Assembly (NCBI GenBank): GCA_030435675.1
Contig: CM059622.1
Span: 13,206,001-13,270,000 of the forward strand
Length of the DNA: 64,000 nucleotides
Direction: 5' to 3'
Origin: Steinernema hermaphroditum
Taxonomy: Eukaryota; Nematoda; Chromadorea; Rhabditida; Steinernematidae
The position numbers and the translations under genes were made by a program. This document shows positions 46,800 to 60,677 of the stretch, one piece after another. The notes under the pieces were generated by a model. It saw nothing but the letters and a program-made list of their open reading frames with translations, was not told where the DNA came from and did not search any database. Each line of letters starts with the position of its first letter. Position 1 is the stretch's first letter.

Positions 46800-48200
46800 C
46801 TAAATGAAGTAGTCGTTGTTTTAAAGGACCTTCCAGCAAGATAAACATACAGTGAAAGGGGATGAAAAATTTTATGTAAACAGCGCTGTCATTGTTTTTA
46901 GAGGGCCTTTGAACGAGATAAACATTGAAAGTAGTGAAAGGGGTTGGGAGATTCCAGTCCTCATCATTTCCTAACTTTTGAAGCGGCGTCAAATGTGACA
47001 CGACTGAGACCCCCAAACATAAGTCCACAAGAATTCATTCTCAGTCGGACACGATCTCTACGAGAGTTTATTTTGGTTTTTGGTAACACGGACCTCTGTT
47101 TGGAGCCGGAGGCCGTATTCCGAATGTTCTCAGATTTGGGGCCTATGTTCGCTACTGGAACTGGCAGAGAATCAAATAACAGAGGCAGGGTTCTCCACCA
47201 AAAAATTAGGAAACATTTCAGGCTCCACGCTAGAACAGTCAGTGCGAAAGCTGAGGATGTGGAATCCACATAGAGTAAGCAAAACATCAAACCGAGTATT
47301 ATGATGGCTTATGTTTAAGGCTGAATTGAGGGGCTATCAGGCATACGAGATTACCACAGACGACAATTGGATGAATTTTACAAAAAAAAAAAATGGGAAG
47401 CATTTCAGGCTACCTAATATGATGGCTGTTAACCTTAATAGCCTTGCGTTCAGCAAGACATCGGAATTACAGCTCTCTGGTGATCCAGGCCTTCTGGGAG
47501 CCGGAGCTATCACCGACCCAACAACTCTCAGACTCACTCATCCGAGTGAACGACAGAGCGAACGGACGACACGACCTATCGCTGGGAAGACAAATGAAGG
47601 ACTCTGAGGTTAGAGGTGAGATTAGATGCACACAATTAATAATGAGAAAAGCCAGCAAAAAATCACGTATCTTTTGTTCGTCATTTTGAAGCGTGAACAG
47701 ACTGCATAAATGAAGTCGAGGCTACTAATTTGCAGAATTGTATCGTCGGGCCAACGGCGATCCTGCCACGAATTGCGGCGGTGACAATCGCCGACAATAT
47801 CTTTCGGTACAATAAAAAGTTTCGTACCAACAACGCCTTAAGTTCTTAGAATGCTCATAGAACCGTCTGTGGAGAATCTGAGGATGTGGACATCTACCTA
47901 GAGCCACGGAGTAGGCAAAGGAGACCATTATGATGATCTATCCTTAAAGCTTATTTTTTTTGTATCGGGGATACAAGACTTCAACAGGCAACAAGTATGG
48001 ATTTTACAAAAAAAAAATAAGAAAGATTTCAGCCTGGACATCATATAGGCGGAAAATACAATTAGAATCGATAAAATACCACAAAACAGACCATTTCAGC
48101 TAATAATTCTATTGTTGTTTTCCAGAAATATGAGAATATGATGGCTGTTAACCTTAATAGCCTCGCGTTCTACGCCGTAAACAACAATATGTGATGCACT
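46800..48200. repeat. Diverged repeat region
   Basis: About 170 bases near 47240-47410 (GAGGATGTGGA, TTTTACAAAAAAAAAAA, CATTTCAGGCT) match 47870-48037 at lower identity. ATGATGGCTGTTAACCTTAA with TAGCCT occurs at 47420 and again at 48137. AGGCCTTCTGGGAGCCGGAG at about 47488 recurs at about 52339. Open frames here follow the repeat and have no recognised product. Confidence 0.55.
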
Positions 48201-49440
48201 TACAACACTAAAAGCATAGAAAGGGGCGTGTAAACGAGGTATGTGCGAGGGAACTTAAACTATCCAAACTCTTAATTTCCAGGGCTGGATAATTGTTGGG
48301 TACCGGAGGAAGCTTTTTGCACGGCAGCTGCTTTGTGATGAGCTTTGATTTATGAAAGTGGAACTCAAAACGGACGTGCAACACGATAGGCTTTTTTTCT
48401 AGAGAATTTCTGGTCTCTAAAAACGGCAAATGCCGTAGGTAGTGCTTCTCTCACAAAAGGCACACGGGGGAACTTGAAAAGACATATACCGGAGTTCAAA
48501 GAAAATGCTAACGTGTAGAGATGGTTAAGACTGGAATCGAATTTAAGGATGTGCCATAGACCGGAGGTAGTTTGATGTGTGCAATGGATCCTATGCTGAT
48601 ACGGTCGGGGCATGACCGGGAAAGAAATGAGTATGGATCTGTGGGGGAATGAGCATGGACAAAGCATAGCATGAGACATGGATCAGAAAAACTCCTTCGA
48701 AATCTAAGCTCACAATCTGTAGATAGTAATCAAAGGCGCAGAGGAAAAGACAAAACATGAAGCACCTTAAACGTCGTAGGCCACCTAAGAGGCTAGTCGA
48801 GATCATACTAAAGTGTAGAGATGGATAAGACAAATAAGAGTGAAAATTGATTAAGAGCATGCGAGACCAACATCACTGAATGTCGTCTATGGGATCTTCC
48901 CACGCCAGAAGGAAAAGAAACCACTGATCTGCGAATGTTTGTGACCACAGTTTATTCTGTCGAGTCAATAATCTTCTCTATTGTCTACAGCACAACCAGC
49001 GAAAAGTTTCAATGCACCATGCCTATGAACGACGGAAAAGAACATTTCATTGTTCAACAATGATATTGTGATGTAAGAGTGAGTAGAAAATTGGTTTAGG
49101 GCATGCGATAACGAGAGGTTTTAACGTATGCGTGACTTTTTCTCATACCAATAAGAAGTAACTACACTTAGCTACGTATTACGCAAGTGGATAGCGGCAT
49201 AAACATCTCAGATTAGGTCCGATTAAACAGACCTCATCGGTCTATCTTCCAAAGACAGATTCCAGGTGAAATACTTCCCTACATTCAGTCACTTTTTCAC
49301 CTGTCGCAACGACATTCCAGTGATTCAAAAACACCTACACAACCACCTGACAAGCAAATGTATTTAGTATAGTTCACGTTCAGGTTGAACAAAAACACCG
49401 TAAGTGGGAGACGTCACAGGCATGTGGTAGTTAAAGTGCT
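48201..49440. other. Intergenic, weak repeats only
   Basis: GTGTAGAGATGGATAAGAC-like segments occur at about 48513 and 48813, and AGAGTGARTAGAAAATTG-like segments at about 48836 and 49076. No gene recognised. Confidence 0.4.
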
Positions 49441-50075
49441 GACGAAGAAAGAAGATTTCTGAAGTGAAAGGATCGCTGTTTTAGGCAGGAAAGGCTTTCG
49501 AAAAGGCAAACGGATGAGGGAGGATTTTGGAGTATGAGACATGTCGTGATAAGAAAATGGACGTACTCGGAATCTACCACCTACATATGGAGGTTTTAAA
49601 GTGCGTGAGTGCCCCCTCTGGTATGCGACTGAATAATGAATACACCCTATTGTGTATATGATTGTAACAATTGTGGATAAAGATGAACTCGACCGGTAGT
49701 TCCAGGACTGTCGAGAGAAGAGATCTGAAATGGCTGACATTCTGTGTATGTACTTGGTCTCACGGTGTAAAAGGAGGAACTTGCTGATATGCCGTTTAGA
49801 GAACACGTGAGAGTGTAGTTGACCTGCTTTTCCGCATTTCATGTTATTGTTTTAGGCCTTGGAATTAAGTACGGACGAAAAAATGCGTCATTTCTAAGGA
49901 CGCGAGCAGATCTAAAACATTTCTGATATGAAAGAATCACTGTTTTAAGCAGGAAAGGCTTTTGAAAAGGCAAACGGATGAGGGAGGATTTGGAGGATGA
50001 GACATGTAGTGATAAGAAAACGGACGTTCTCCGAATCGACCACCTACACCTGGGGGTTTTAAAGTGCTTAACCGC
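49440..50075. repeat. Direct repeat pair of ~165 bases
   Basis: About 165 bases at 49450-49615 recur at 49915-50070 (GCAGGAAAGGCTTT, AAAAGGCAAACGGATGAGGG, ATGAGACATGT, GTGATAAGAAAA). They are about 85 percent identical, 465 bases apart. No target-site or terminal features were found. Confidence 0.7.
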
Positions 50076-50438
50076 AAAAGTTAAAGTGCAAAAGTTCGTA
50101 CCGTAACGGCCAGACAACTTATTAACAATGAAACGCAGATCACAGATCCCCATCATCGGAGGGGATAGCAGTATAGAGTGCGGAATTGGACCGATTCTTT
50201 GGCTTCAGAAGGGCGCTGAAGGTCTTCTGCCGTTTAGAGGTGGTGCAAGAGTGTAGCCCACGTTTCAGGACATGGGGTTGCAGGCCATCCGCCGTCTTGA
50301 GCTTTGCATTGGTGTCTTCTATTACATATATATGACATGGTTTATTATGATTCTCTTGTATGAAGTCTCAAAGCACAACGTCAGTAGATGCAGTAGACAG
50401 AGACCCAAATTCACATATGCAATCAATTTATCGACAGT

Positions 50439-51012
50439 TCACTTTTTTGTTTTCGAAAAGAGTCCCTTCATCTGGGCGATTACACGATCTTTCCGACGGC
50501 ACTCCTCCTCCAGTTCGTTCACCTTCTGCCTCTCCCTCTCTAGAAGTCTTTCTTCGCCTTCCTCCTCGGCCTCGTTCTTCGCAATCCTCACCTTCAGCGC
50601 CGCCAACTCTCTCTGCTGCTGGGCGTTGACCTGATGCAGACGAAGGTTCTCCGCCATCAGAGTCTTATTTTCCATCGTCGCCGTTTTGAGCTTCGCGTGG
50701 GTGGCCTCCAGCGTCTTCATGATGCTTTCGACTCGAGGCATAACGAGCTTGTCTATAAGTACTCGATGAGAGAGCTCGGAGTCAGTCAAGTGACTTACGT
50801 TTCTGTTCCAGCATCTCCGCTACCTGATTCTTCTCGCTCATCGCCACCATCTGGGCCTTCAACATCTCCTCGAGCCGCTGAGTCAGCTCTTCCTTCGAGG
50901 AATCAGGCTCATCGGTAGGACTAGGCATTTTCCGCTCCATAGGCTTTGCCGTGACAAGCTCCTTCTGGAACTTCGCTTCTTGTGGCGAGTATGGGTAGTC
51001 TTCTAAACGCAT
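50439..51012 (-). CDS. Coiled-coil protein, function unknown
   Basis: Two exons, 50799-51012 and 50439-50752, 175 residues. The start is MRLEDYPYSPQEAKFQKELV. From about residue 40 the protein is almost one heptad-rich coiled coil (ELTQRLEEMLKAQMVAMSEK, then HAKLKTATMENKTLMAENLR, then KVNELEEECRRKDRVIAQMK), ending FSKTKK. The splice (CAGAAAC/GTAAGT to TTATAG/ACAAGC) keeps the frame. No other domain. Coiled coils of this size often serve in cytoskeletal or centrosomal complexes, but no family is recognised. Confidence 0.75.
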
Positions 51013-52732
51013 CGCTCCAAAATGTGCTAGGTCTCCAGCAATCGCGCTTTATGCGTTTGGGCGAAAGCGGAGCGATGCCGTTTTGGCACCGCTTTTGTGT
51101 GAAGTTCCTATGGGAAGGGATGCCAAGGATGGTCCGATAAAAGTGACGCGTTCGGTCGAAGAGGTCTACATCAAAGCTCCCAATACAGTAATTAAATGGA
51201 TTCAAACCTTCTTTAGACGATGTATTAAGATAGGAAACCGCGATCGATCGAGACTGCTCAGAACCATCCTTCGAGCTTTAGCCACACCATTCCTTGCTAA
51301 ATGCTCTGAGGATAGTTTTGACCAGCCCAATAGAAGTAGACGTAGCAAAGAAGAGGTCCAATTCGCCGTCAAAACAAAACACATTCACTACCAATCCGAA
51401 TCACCCTTGGCAGTGAGTGCGTCTTGTCTTAAGGGAAAACCATATTCACCAAGTTCAATAACAACGGGTTACTGTAACAGAGATACACTGACGACAGATA
51501 CACCTATGGCGCCGGTCCGTCTACGGTCTGACGAGTTGTCCCATCATCCGCCCTTTTTGAGAGGCCAAATGGGAGGGACATTCCTGCAGGTCGCCTGACC
51601 GGAAACGCCAAATCTCTCCTCGACTGAGAACCGGGCGGGCTACTGTGTCGCGGCATGCAAAGGCGAATGAGCAAAAAGAAGTCACAACATTCCACAAAGT
51701 GCATCTTGATTGAGGAAAATGCAAATAAAAGGACAGAGGGAAGGGCCGAACGCGCTGCAAAGTGCACCAAAGAGAATAACGCCATAAGAATGCAGAACTG
51801 TGCAGCAAAGAGAGTGCATTTCTTTTGAGTTCGACGTAAAGAACGATTCATTAATTTGCAGAACTACAGAATCTGCCAAAAATAATAATTTGAGACATAG
51901 AAACAGATTCAGACAGATCAGATAATATTCGATCTGCAGCGACCGGTCGAACCTGTGAGACTCAGTTGAAAGTCAGGAGACAACAGACATCTGTCTGCAG
52001 CTGTTCTTTCTTTGGGAATAGTTAACAACGGGCACGACTATCTTCAACACTCCCTTTAGACATTTTTTTGGAAACCGTTAAAGCAAACGCTGAAACATTT
52101 TTGATTCAATATATCGCCAACGGTGGTTCTTTATATGTTAAGTTTACTATGAAAAACAACGTCTCATTATGTTGCTGAGCGAGGGTCCCGCACTTATTTT
52201 GGTCAATGGGAGAATAGTGTTTGCGTGGAGCTGCTGTTTTTTTGGTGTTGTAACGGTTCTTCGGCATCGGGTGGAGTCGGGCAGTCGTGATGATATTCTT
52301 GGCGAGACGGTGGAACTACGGCTTCCTGGTGTTCTAGGCCTTCTGGGAGCCGGAGTGATCATTGTGCTATCACTGGGGACGCCAATGACAGGTAGTGGAA
52401 TACAATACCAAAATCATTGAAGCTGCCATCATATACATATGTGATATTCAGCTCTGTGACGTACATCGTGGAGACTGCAGGCACAAATCGCCTAAAAGCG
52501 CGTAAGATTTTTACTTCTATCATACTCTTTTTTAACTTAATGGACTGTTTCAATAAACCCCCTTCTTCTCAGTTTCTTTCGCCAAAATGTCCGATAAACA
52601 ATTATGCAAACTAGGCGGCGCCTCTTTTCGGCTCTTCTCGTCGGCATAACGATGAATAATTACCGTAGTCGCCCCGAGGGAGCACGGCGCGCGGCGATCA
52701 GAGGCCGCGGAGGGCCGCCACAGTAGTTCGAG
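51013..52732. other. Intergenic before the homeobox gene
   Basis: A plus-strand frame ending at 51598 is open for about 160 codons but has neither family resemblance nor splice or poly(A) support. AGACAGA and ACAGACATCTGTCTGCAG runs occur at 51895-52000. The region should carry regulatory DNA of the homeobox gene; an octamer-like TTATGCAAAC lies at about 52602. Confidence 0.4.
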
Positions 52733-55055
<2,323 letters not shown>

Positions 55056-55234
55056 ATGTCTGAATTCTGGAGACATAGACAGATTATAGTCTAGAGAGAT
55101 GACCGTTAATTCGGGTTTTTGATGAGAGTCATCCCCATAAAAATGACCGAACTCACGCAGGTCGGGGGGCTACCGTAATCCAAAAATGTGAATGTGGGAG
55201 GCATCGGTCTTCTAGTCTCGACTCTCGACAAACA

Positions 55235-55797
55235 ATGTGTGTGGTCCGTTCACTCGTGCTTCTCCGACCTTCTTCTGTCGGTGGGGTCCTTCCCTCTTCT
55301 GCCCAAATGGTGTCCACCTTGGCGAAGAACATCGGGTTTGCACGCCAATTCGTTCTGAGCCTCCCCAAAAGGAAAGACTTCAACCGCGTTGCCGGGGAAT
55401 GTCGCATCGTCTCCATCGAGGAAGGCCGCGTCCGCGTCGAACTGGAAGTGCAGCAGCATCAAGTAAATTCCGTCGGGAGACTCCATGGAGGCTGCACCTC
55501 CACTCTCGCGGACATCTTCACCACGGTGGCACTGATGGCAACACCTAGAGGGCTTCCAGGAGCCACTGTCGATCTCCACGTCTCGTAAGAACCTCACTGG
55601 CAGCCACTCAATATTATGCTATTTCCAGATGCACCGCCGCCGCGAAACTCGGCGAAACTATCGTCATCGACTCGCAGGTCGTGAAGAGCGGACGATCCAT
55701 GGGCTTTACGCGAGCGGAATTCATACGAAAGAGCGATCAAATGTCCATCGCTGTTTGTCTCCATACAAAAGCGTTCCCACCGGAGAAGAAGGAGTAG
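55235..55797 (+). CDS. Hotdog-fold acyl-CoA thioesterase (ACOT13-like), copy 1
   Basis: Two exons, 55235-55584 and 55629-55797, 172 residues. From residue 25 it aligns with ACOT13/THEM2: MVSTLAKNIGFARQF, RVAGECRIVSIEEGRVRVEL, the active-site loop GRLHGGCTSTLADIFTTVAL (HGG and the acidic LAD), and RGLPGATVDLHVS. These enzymes hydrolyse fatty acyl-CoA at mitochondria. The extra N-terminus (MCVVRSLVLLRPSSVGGV) is basic and hydrophobic and could be a mitochondrial presequence; otherwise the ATG at 55307 is the start. A close paralogue lies at 60053-60677. Confidence 0.88.
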
Positions 55798-55935
55798 TTT
55801 CGGCACCACAGGTGTTTATGGAGCATGATAAAAATGAGGCAACAAAACATAAGCCAACGGACTTTACAGATAAGACACAACGCATCGTTTCATCGCCTCT
55901 GAGTGCTGATGTAGAGAACTAAAAAAGGAACACGT

Positions 55936-56172
55936 TTATCCAGGGTAAAACACCACGAGCAACGTACCGTTGTTTCCACGGATGAAGGCGTCTCCCCATT
56001 TGTTCTTGAGCTGTCCGTTCTGGTACTCTTCCGTTTGCTCTAGCGCGATGTTCATGAAGCCGTCCAGGCACGCGAGGATTCCTCGGTAATCGGCTCCAGA
56101 GTTCAGCTTGACGACGACGGGTTTGCCGAGGATTTGGCGAAGGAACTCGCTGGGATTCGTGCGACGACTCAT
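55936..56172 (-). CDS. lsm-6: U6 snRNA-associated Sm-like protein LSm6
   Basis: 78 residues in one exon. Sm1 motif GKPVVVKLNSGADYRGILAC with LDGFMNIAL, and Sm2 motif GDAFIRGNNGTLLVV. This is the LSm6 pattern, a subunit of the LSm2-8 ring on U6 snRNA and the LSm1-7 ring in mRNA decay. The ATG follows TTCGTTTGCAG by one base. It lies tail to tail with the thioesterase at 55235-55797. Confidence 0.95.
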   Translation of the reverse strand: MSRRTNPSEFLRQILGKPVVVKLNSGADYRGILACLDGFMNIALEQTEEYQNGQLKNKWGDAFIRGNNGTLLVVFYPG

Positions 56173-56767
56173 TCTGCAAACGAACAACAATACTAATCCA
56201 GCAGATAATGGCTAAATAAGCGAATTAAAGCGCGAAGAAAAGTGAAATTCGATGCGAGAAATGAGAATATGTGAAAGTAATGCTTGTGAAACAGCCGTAA
56301 TCGGGTGACCTTCAAGAAAGAGCAAAGCATACAGTCGAAACTTGAACTATATAGGCAAGAATAAGTAAAAAAATCTGCATCTTGTCTCTAAACACTAAAA
56401 TAAGTATAGCAAACGACCACAAATTAGTTGAAAGAGACACAAAGACGTAAAAAGGGCGACTAGACGGACGATTCTTCAGACGCAGACAGAAACGTCTGAA
56501 ATCGAAACGTTCAAAGCGAGCACAAGCCAATCGCTTCAGACTGCAGACTGAAAGAATAGATATAGACACGAAAAAAGACGATTAGACAGAACCTCGAGAC
56601 GGAGACAGACAGAATCCTTAGACGCAGACAGAAACGTCTAAATCGCGTCTTCGCCCGTTTCAAAAACAATCTCGCTTCTCCCTCGCTCACGTTTTCGCAT
56701 ATGGTCTCGACACGATGCCGGAAAACAAGTAAACATTCCACAGGCTTCTCCGTGTCGCAAATCCGTA
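56173..56767. repeat. Dispersed AGACAGA/CAGACG motifs
   Basis: AGACGCAGACAGAAACGTCT occurs at about 56477 and again at about 56617, with further GACGGACG and GAGACGGAGACAGACAG runs between them. No gene seen on either strand. Confidence 0.5.
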
Positions 56768-56775
56768 CGTATAAC

Positions 56776-57750
56776 CAGAGTTGTCGGGTTCGGGTTTTCG
56801 GGTCGGGTTTTTCGGGTTTTCGGGTCGGGTTTGGGTGTCGGTTTCGGTTTTTCGGGTCGGGTACCCGAACGCTTCGGTTTCGGTTTCGGGTTCGGTTTCG
56901 GGTACCCGAAAATTTCGGTTTCGGTTTCGGGTTCGGTTTCGGGTACCCGAAAATTTCGGGTTCGGGTTCGGTTTCGGTTTCGGGTACCCGAAAGTTTAGG
57001 TTTCGGGTTCGGGTTCGGTTTCGGGTACCCGAAAATTTCGGTTTCGGGTTCGGTTTCGGGTCGGGTACCCGAACTTCCCGGTTGGATTTCCCTGATTTTC
57101 GGTGTTTTGGAACTGTCGAACCGCGATTTTATTTTTTCAAACCCCATAAAGCGATCAGTCACAGCGCGGCGAGACCCAGAACCTATATTAGCGCTTTGAG
57201 ATATCGAGATCTCCAGAAAAAGTAGGATATTTCGTACGTTCGGTCGCCGTTTTGATCGTGCTAGTGCAAACTTTGGGCGTAAGCGTGGCGCCACAACGGT
57301 ACCGAAGTGTCGGTCTGCGCTTATGACGTGAACATGAGTGGGATGCACCGACGACAAGTTCATTAACTTCGTAACCTTTGTAGACAGTTTGACGTCCACC
57401 TTTTCTGAGAGTTTCACGTTGATAGACAGTTTAGTTTTAAACTGAAGGACGCACGAAAAGGACTGCGGGAAAAAAGGAAAAAAAATGTCCCCAACTTCAA
57501 AAACAACTTCGGGTTTTCGGTTTCGGTTTCGGTTTCGGGTACCCGAAAGTTTCGGTTTCGGTTTCGGTTTTTTCGGGTTCGGTTTCGGTTTCGGGTACCC
57601 GAAAATTTCGGTTTCGGTTTCGGGTTCGGTTTCGGGTACCCGAAAATTTCGGTTTCGGGTTCGGTTTCGGTTTCGGGTACCCGAAAGTTTCGGTTTCGGG
57701 TTCGGGTTCGGTTTCGGGTACCCGAACTTTCGGGTACCCGGACAACTCTG
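56776..57750. mobile_element. hAT-type element built of GGGTTCGGTTTC repeats
   Basis: The left end CAGAGTTGTCGGGTTCGGG and the right end GGGTACCCGGACAACTCTG are inverted. Identical 8-base target duplications CGTATAAC flank them (56768-56775 and 57751-57758), as in hAT elements. Most of the interior is a degenerate array of GGTTTCGGTTTCGGGTTC units broken by the palindrome CGGGTACCCG, around a unique core of about 420 bases (57090-57510). Long frames through the array (for example 56638-58023 on the minus strand) are repeat translations, not genes. Confidence 0.8.
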
Positions 57751-58028
57751 CGTATAACCATGTCCTCCGGGGTTTTTAAGCAACTTTTTTCGGGTACCCG
57801 AAAATTTCGGTTTCGGTTTCGGGTTCGGTTTCGGGTACCCGAAAATTTCGGTTTCGGGTTCGGTTTCGGTTTCGGGTACCCGAAAATTTCGGTTTCGGGT
57901 TCGGTTTCGGTTTCGGGTACCCGAAAGTTTCGGTTTCGGGTTCGGGTTCGGTTTCGGGTACCCGAACTTTCGGGTACCCGGACAACTCTGCGTATAACCA
58001 TGTCCTCCGGGGTTTTTAAGCAACTTTT
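57545..58028. repeat. Tandem duplication of the element's right end, ~240 bases
   Basis: The right terminal array plus its flank CGTATAACCATGTCCTCCGG with GGTTTTTAAGCAACTTTT is present twice, ending at about 57788 and 58028. The copy includes host flank, so it arose after insertion, by slippage or unequal exchange. It ends about 35 bases before the eIF2D start codon. Confidence 0.8.
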
Positions 58029-58061
58029 AACTTTCCTGCTTAAATTCAGATTAGAACGGCG

Positions 58062-59992
58062 ATGTTCAAGAAACCGTTCAACGTCAAGAAGAACACGAAT
58101 GTTCGCAGTTCTGAACGGTAAGCGTCCGTCTTGTCCCCGGTTTGCTCAGGTTACCCATTTAGCAAGAAGTTCCTCAGTCGGGTGGGCGAAGAGGTCGCCA
58201 CAGCGATAGGGAAATCGCAACTGGCGGTGGCCGGCATCGCCTGCTTCAACAATGTCCGCATGAACCTGTACGTCTTCGACAGACAGCCCCTGTTTTTCGA
58301 ATTGGACGGCGAATGCACGCCTTATCCGACAGGTTGGATCCTGATCGTGTTTTGGAAGATAACGGAAGATTTATCGTAGTGTACCTCACATGGTTAACAG
58401 AGGCCGCGTGTCCGATCCTGTACGTGCACGAAAAGGTCTTCGAGTTTCTGGAAAATGGCGCCGATCTGATGCTTCCTGGTAAGTGGTTCAGGGAAACACG
58501 CCTATTAATTCTAACTCATTCCAGGCGTGCTGAAATCTGCGCTCTTCCCTCTGCCAGAGATCCAAGCCGGCAGCCCTGTGGCGATATCCCTCCTCACCTC
58601 AGATGCGAAGATAAAGGGACCGGTGGCTGTGGGACAGGCGCTAATGTCGTCAAATGACATGATTGCGAATCGAATGCAGGGTCGAGGTGTGCAGGTGCTT
58701 CATGTCTTCAGAGACACCCTATGGTAGGCAGCTGTCGCGGTCTTGAAAGCCTACATTTGATCGATTCTAGGCAGTTCGGGTCGAAGGTAGCAGCGCCAAT
58801 CAGGGCGATAGAGATCAAAGAAGAGATCGAGCCCGAAGAAGAAGCGTTCCCTGCCCTCGGAAGCGAGCCAGCCGCGAAAAAAGACGTCGAAGAAGTAACC
58901 GAGCAAATCGCCGAAGTGGCTATCCAAGACGAGCCTGAAGAGGCCGAAGAACCCGCAGAATCACAAGAGGATTTGCTTAACAGAACGTTCATGGCGGCGC
59001 TGCTGTACAGACTAACGAAATCAGCAACGTTCCCGTACGACGTGGGACAGTTCTACAGCAACTGCTTGCTGAAAACGTTACCGGATGGAAGGAGATTGGA
59101 CATGAAGAAGACGAAGTACAAGAAGTTTAGCACGTTCCTGAAAGAGATGAACCAGATGCACAACGAAGGACCCATTCTGAAGATCACACAAAAGGGTAAA
59201 GGAAATGACATGATTTCTGAGGTATATTTTTCTCCTTAGGGCATCCTTGACAGTTCTACTTCAGGTGCACTGGTGGCATCCGGCACTGAAGAGGTTCGAG
59301 GTGACCGATGAACGCATTACGGACGAAGTGACCGAAGCGAAAGTTGTGGGGCCTGTCATCGTCGAGCAGTACGCCGTCACAGAGCCGGTCGTGATCCTGT
59401 TCAGATCGTATGGCCCGGTGAAAAAGGGCGATCTCCTTGAAGCGAAAGATGTCCGACAGGCGGTCACGCACTACGTCAAATCACAAGGACGCAACATGAA
59501 GAAGTCCGTCGCCTTGGACGACATTTTGAGAGCGCTCGTTCCCTCTGGCTCGCCAGCCGAGATGGACTGGAACACGCTGATGCAGCATATCTTCAACAAG
59601 ATGACCAAAACGTTTGTGATCCAGCTTCCCGATGGAAGAGAACTCATAAAACGCGGGAAGATTCCTATCATCACATTCCTCGTACGTCTTTTTAGGAACT
59701 CATAAAGGCTAATTCAGCTGCTTAGGTCCAAAAGCGAGCCGGCAACAAGGTGGTCACCCTAATCAACAATCTGGCGGTCTATGGCTTTGACCTCAAGGAG
59801 CTGTGCCACCAGATCCAGCATGGAGTGGCGACGAGCGCGACGCTGGTGAACGATGAGCCGAATTGCGAGGGACCGCAAGTGGTCGTACAAGGCAACCAGG
59901 TCGGATTCATCGGCGACCTGCTGCAGGAAACGTACGGAATCGACAAGAAGTTCATAGAAGGTCTCAACCTGGCGCCAAAGAAGAAAAAGTAG
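58062..59992 (+). CDS. eif-2D: Translation initiation factor eIF2D (ligatin)
   Basis: Seven exons (58062-58117, 58163-58332, 58380-58478, 58525-58723, 58771-59221, 59265-59681 and 59726-59992) give 552 residues; human eIF2D is 584. The N-terminal domain begins MFKKPFNVKKNTNVRSSERK. The PUA domain has GADLMLPGVL and GPVAVGQALMSS. An acidic linker follows (EEIEPEEEAFPALG), then a SWIB/MDM2-like region (FSTFLKEMNQMH, EGPILKITQKGKGNDMI). The C-terminal SUI1 domain has KVVTLINNLAVYGFDLKELC and QGNQVGFIGDLLQETYGI. It delivers Met-tRNAi or recycles 40S subunits in a GTP-independent way. The ATG follows TTAAATTCAG by 13 bases. That site is beside the repeat duplication at 57545-58028, so the element may bear on its promoter. 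Confidence 0.95.
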
Positions 59993-60052
59993 ACGGTTAA
60001 TTTATGTGCCTTTTTCATACAGATTAAAGAGACTACGATTAGTCGCTGCTAC

Positions 60053-60677
60053 TCACTGTGATTCTTCTGACTTCTGCTTCGGCTCGACGAGCGCCTTTGT
60101 GTGGAGACAGACGGCGATGGGAGTGTTGTCTGTCTTCTTGAGGAACTCGGCGCGGGTGAACGCCATGTTACGACCGCTCTTGATTACTTGGGAGTCGATA
60201 ATGACTGTCTCACCTTCTTTTGCAGCCGAGAGGTATCTAAAATGGAGACAATATGAAAGCGTCTGTCTGGACAATTTTTCTGGCTGACATAATTTCGAAG
60301 ACACGATTCTGAGACAGACATCTGTGCAAGATCAGACTCAAAATGATGAAAATAGACTGCTGCGAATTCATTGGTGTCTAGAGACACTCCCGACCGACTC
60401 ACGAGCAATGAAGATCGACGGAGACTCCGGGCAGCCCTCGTGGAGTGGCAATCAACGCCATCGTCGTGAAGATGTCGGCCAGCGTGGCTGTACATCCGCC
60501 ATGCAACGTTCCAACGGGATTCAGCTGCTGCGCCGTCACGTCCATTTCCACTCGAACGCGTCCTTCCTCGACCGAAATGATTCGACACGTTCCCGGGATT
60601 CTGTTGAAGCCGATCATTTTTGGCATTTCCTTGATGTGCTGATGCACGCGGGCGATGTTCTTCGCTAAAGCGGCCAT
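60053..60677 (-). CDS. Hotdog-fold acyl-CoA thioesterase (ACOT13-like), copy 2
   Basis: Two exons, 60403-60677 and 60053-60236, 152 residues. The ATG directly follows TTCTTTCAG. MAALAKNIARVHQHIKEMPK, GTLHGGCTATLADIFTTMAL, RGLPGVSVDLHCS and VIKSGRNMAFTRAEFL are the same blocks as in copy 1, at about 65 percent identity. The intron sits at the same codon. It lacks the N-terminal extension of copy 1, so it may be cytosolic while copy 1 is mitochondrial (inference). It lies tail to tail with eIF2D, 60 bases apart. Confidence 0.9.

Noticed and set aside
47311..47607. A 98-codon plus-strand frame in the repeat region
   Set aside because: It follows a sequence repeated at 47870-48170 and partly at 52339 where the frame is not kept; most likely repeat DNA.
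51083..51598. A 171-codon plus-strand frame upstream of the homeobox gene
   Set aside because: No ATG at its start, no acceptor, no poly(A) signal, no recognisable composition or motif. Treated as chance.
56638..58023. A 461-codon minus-strand frame rich in GTRNRNRTRNRN and plus-strand frames rich in FGFGFGYPK
   Set aside because: They are translations of the GGGTTCGGTTTC array in several frames at once, with no start context, splice sites or complexity. The array belongs to a hAT-type element.
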